DNA of 11,423 bases from Silvimonas sp. JCM 19000 (GTDB lineage Bacteria > Pseudomonadota > Gammaproteobacteria > Burkholderiales > Chitinibacteraceae), in contig BBFD01000124.1 in NCBI GenBank assembly GCA_001313065.1, positions 1 through 11,423 of the forward strand, written 5' to 3'. The notes below the pieces were generated by a model that saw only the letters and a list, made by a program, of their open reading frames with translations, was not told the origin of the DNA and ran no database searches. The number at the start of each line of letters is the position of its first letter. The first letter of the stretch is position 1. The translations under genes and the position numbers were made by a program. This document shows, one piece after another, positions 9,323 to 11,423 of this stretch.

Positions 9323-9417
9323 GACACCAGGAGTGCTACCGGTAAGAATCGGCTGGGGCCTTGTCATGTAACCAAAGCTTCCTGCCTCGGGCAAGACCCT
9401 TTATCGGAAGGGGTCTT
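9323..9417 (+). other. Divergent intergenic region with predicted RNA folds
   Basis: The 295-bp gap between the divergent DUF3857 and PLD genes (9242-9536) holds no supportable gene. Two folds stand out when read on the plus strand. The first pairs GACA 9323-9326 with TGTC 9362-9365, AGG 9329-9331 with CCT 9359-9361, and CCG 9339-9341 with CGG 9350-9352. The second is a 10-bp hairpin, 9393-9402 with 9408-9417, including one G-U pair, with a 5-nt loop and no T tract, so it is not a normal terminator. They could lie in the leader of the PLD gene or be chance. No known riboswitch class is recognised. Promoters for both genes should be in this gap, but I see no convincing -35/-10 pair. Confidence 0.35.
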
Positions 9418-9536
9418 ACAACGCGCAGCCAGGCGCGCCGACAGACCTTGAGCAGCTTGCGCGATAGCGTCATGGAAGCCGCCAGAGCCCCTACTCTCGC
9501 CATCAAAAAAAACTATATTTTTAAAGCGGAATTCTT

Positions 9537-11169
9537 ATGCCCCCTCGCCGCCGCATTTCCGTTTCAGCGCAATCATCTGTTGTGATTCTGCTCACCAGCG
9601 TGCTGCTGAGTGCCTGCGCCACCCGCGCCGACATTACGCAATACCCCCGTCCGCCCAGCACCTATCTGCCGACGCCCGCTGCCAGCGCGCTGGCGCAAAG
9701 CGTGGCGCCGCAAGTAACAGCGCATCCGGGCCAGTCGGGTTTCTATTTGCTGGTGTCAGGCAAAGAGGCGTTCGAGGCGCGTATGGCGCTGATCCAGCAG
9801 GCGCAGAAATCGCTGGATCTGCAGTATTACGCAGCAATGGAAGACCGCACCGGCCATGCGATTCTTGATGCACTGGTGGCAGCAGCCCGGCGCGGCGTGC
9901 GAGTGCGTTTGCTGTTGGACGATATGAATATCAAGAATCCGGACAACGTCGTGGCCCTGGCTGCAACCGAGCCGAACTTTGAGGCGCGCGTGTTCAATCC
10001 GGTGACCACCGGCGGGCGCTCGATGCTGGCACGGGCTTCGGCCATGCTCAGCGACTACGATCATCTGGAACGGCGCATGCATAACAAATCGCTGATCGCC
10101 GATAACGCCTTCGCCATCCTGGGCGGGCGCAACCTGGCGGATCAGTATTTTGGCGTTAACACCGACGTCAATTTCCGCGATCTGGATATTCTGATTGCCG
10201 GTGAATTACCGGATCACGCCTCGCGCAGTTTTGACCATTACTGGAACAGCAAAGAGTCTTACCCCGTCGCCGCACTCAGCAGTCGCCCGCCTACGCCTGA
10301 AGTGCTCAAAGCATGGAAAAGCAATCCGCAAGCGACTTACGCCGCCGAAGACCCACAGCAAGACAAGGCCGAAGAAAAAAAAGGCGCGCTGCCCATCCCC
10401 GATGCCGCCAGTTCAAATGCCCTGTTGGCGCGCGCCAGCCAGCAGCTGATCTGGCTCATGCGTGGCTGGCGGTAGATAACCCAAGCAAAGTCGACCCGGA
10501 TGAGCCCGACACACCGAGCAAACCGGGTAAAGGCCTGGCGACGATGCTGGACCGGGCGCATAAAGAATTCATCATTATCTCGGCCTATTTTGTGCCGCAG
10601 GATGGCGGCACGGCCAAGCTCAACCAGATGTCGCAGCAAGGCGTCAAAGTCAAAGTGCTGACTAATTCTCTGGCCTCCACCGATGTGGCGGCGGTGCACG
10701 CGGGCTATCGCCACTACCGCAACGCCTTGCTGGCCAGCGGCGTGGAGATCCATGAGTTCAAACCGGTGGGTGGCGAACCCGCTGGTGCCGGTTTCAGCAA
10801 AGGCTCGTCACGCGCCAGCCTGCATACCAAGGCTTATGTGTCGATCGCAAGTATTTGATGATCGGTTCCTTCAATCTGGACCCGCGCTCGGTGAATCTGA
10901 ATACCGAACAAGCCGTGCTGATCAACAGCCCGCAACTGGCCGGGCAAGTGGCGGCGCTGTATGACAAGGCCACCGAACCGCAGTACAGCTATCACGTCAC
11001 CTTGAAACCCGATGCCGACGGCAACATCAGCGCCAAGAGCGCGCTGATCTGGACTGCGACGGATGATAAAGGCCAAACCAGGACCTGGAGCAACGATCCG
11101 GATGCGGGCTTCAGCCGGCGCTTTATCAGCCGCTTTGTCAGTTGGCTGCCGGCAGACGGTGAGCTTTAA
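9537..11169 (+). CDS. Phospholipase D superfamily lipoprotein (cardiolipin synthase-like), two frameshifts
   Basis: About 544 residues after repair. An N-terminal signal with lipobox LSAC (residues 24-27) predicts lipid attachment at Cys27. Two HKD motifs define the PLD superfamily: HNKSLIAD (H182, K184, D189) followed by GGRNLADQYFG, and HTKAYV(F)D (H430, K432, D437) followed by GSFNLDPRS. Both are intact after repair. A charged segment near residues 275-290 (DPQQDKAEEKKGA) separates the two halves. Family knowledge: members transfer or hydrolyse phosphatidyl groups; those of this layout are grouped with cardiolipin synthases such as ClsC, but the activity here is inferred. The lipobox suggests a periplasmic, membrane-tethered enzyme. 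The frame breaks at about 10452-10456 (-1; one more G restores IWAHAWLAVDNP) and at 10841 (-1; one more T restores VFDRKYLMIG). Start ATG 9537 directly precedes the signal peptide; only weak GGA lies upstream. The tandem repeat array begins 35 bp after its stop. Confidence 0.88.
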
Positions 11170-11204
11170 AGCACGCAGAAAACCACACTCCGCGCGCGTG
11201 GCAT

Positions 11205-11423
11205 AGGGTGGGTCTAGACCCACCCTTCAAAGTGGCGTGCCAAGCTGAGCGCTGTGGCATCGGGCTTTGAGTGGTGGGTCTAGACCCACCCTACAGTGGC
11301 GCGCCAAGCTCAGCGCTGTGGCATCGGGCTTTGAGTGGTGGGTCTAGACCCACCCTACAAAGTGGAGTGCCAAGCTCAGCGCTGCGGCATCGGGCTTTGA
11401 ATGGTGGGTCTAGACCCACCCTT
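11205..11423. repeat. Tandem array of ~65-bp units with perfect palindromes, runs off window end
   Basis: Four palindromes share the 18-bp core ggtgggtctagacccacc at 11207-11224, 11273-11290, 11337-11354 and 11403-11420, spaced 66, 64 and 66 bp. The first extends to a 22-bp perfect palindrome (11205-11226). The three intervening stretches of about 46-48 bp are nearly identical to one another (shared GCGCTG[TC]GGCATCGGGCTTTGA), so the whole unit is repeated. In the first and third, the spacer starts with CAAAG and ends with CTTTG, with TGCC/GGCA nested inside, so the spacer may form its own hairpin between the palindromes. The array follows the PLD gene and has no coding frame of interest. No T tract follows the palindromes, so they are not ordinary terminators. 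Confidence 0.93.

Noticed and set aside
9361..9585. Small 74-codon plus-strand gene before the PLD gene
   Set aside because: No ribosome binding site or domain, overlaps the PLD start in another frame, and spans the intergenic hairpin.
11205..11423. CRISPR array
   Set aside because: Regular spacing and palindromic units look CRISPR-like, but the intervening stretches are almost identical to one another and no cas genes are present. It is a tandem repeat.

Overview
The window (about 60% G+C by eye) looks like chromosome of a betaproteobacterium. MetG is the best marker: the corrected protein follows the long proteobacterial form closely (HLGH, two-pair zinc cysteines, KMSKS, C-terminal tRNA-binding domain). 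A placement in Neisseriales is my impression only. I see no phage, plasmid, IS or CRISPR genes.

Layout, left to right. 1-1937 (+): 3' part of a probable lipoprotein with two Ig-like repeats and a PQQ-type beta-propeller. 2012-3274 (-): a two-gene operon, a TRIC/UPF0126-type membrane channel followed by a NudL-type CoA pyrophosphatase joined by an ATGA overlap. 3410-5453 (+): metG, divergent from that operon, ending in a strong hairpin with A and T tracts. 5537-5631: a diverged copy of an intergenic palindromic repeat. 5655-7179 (-): a membrane sensor histidine kinase with no response regulator in view. 7333-9241 (-): an exported DUF3857/transglutaminase-like protein with its own terminator. 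9242-9536: a divergent intergenic region with two predicted RNA folds. 9537-11169 (+): a phospholipase D superfamily lipoprotein. 11205-11423: a tandem array of about 65-bp units, each carrying an 18-22 bp perfect palindrome, running off the window end.

Six of the seven genes are broken by single-base-scale frameshifts, 13 by my count, yet every broken protein resumes cleanly in another frame with all its domains and catalytic residues. Because metG is essential and is hit three times, I read these as sequence or assembly indels and not as pseudogenes. Gene coordinates therefore span the whole corrected gene. Half of the indels outside homopolymers sit next to GATC, which hints at a base-calling artefact linked to methylation.

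The genes do not form one pathway. Several concern the envelope (propeller lipoprotein, channel, sensor kinase, exported transglutaminase-like protein, PLD lipoprotein), beside housekeeping functions (metG, CoA pyrophosphatase). I found no convincing new multi-gene system. The least explained element is the composite palindromic repeat family, seen at two loci.
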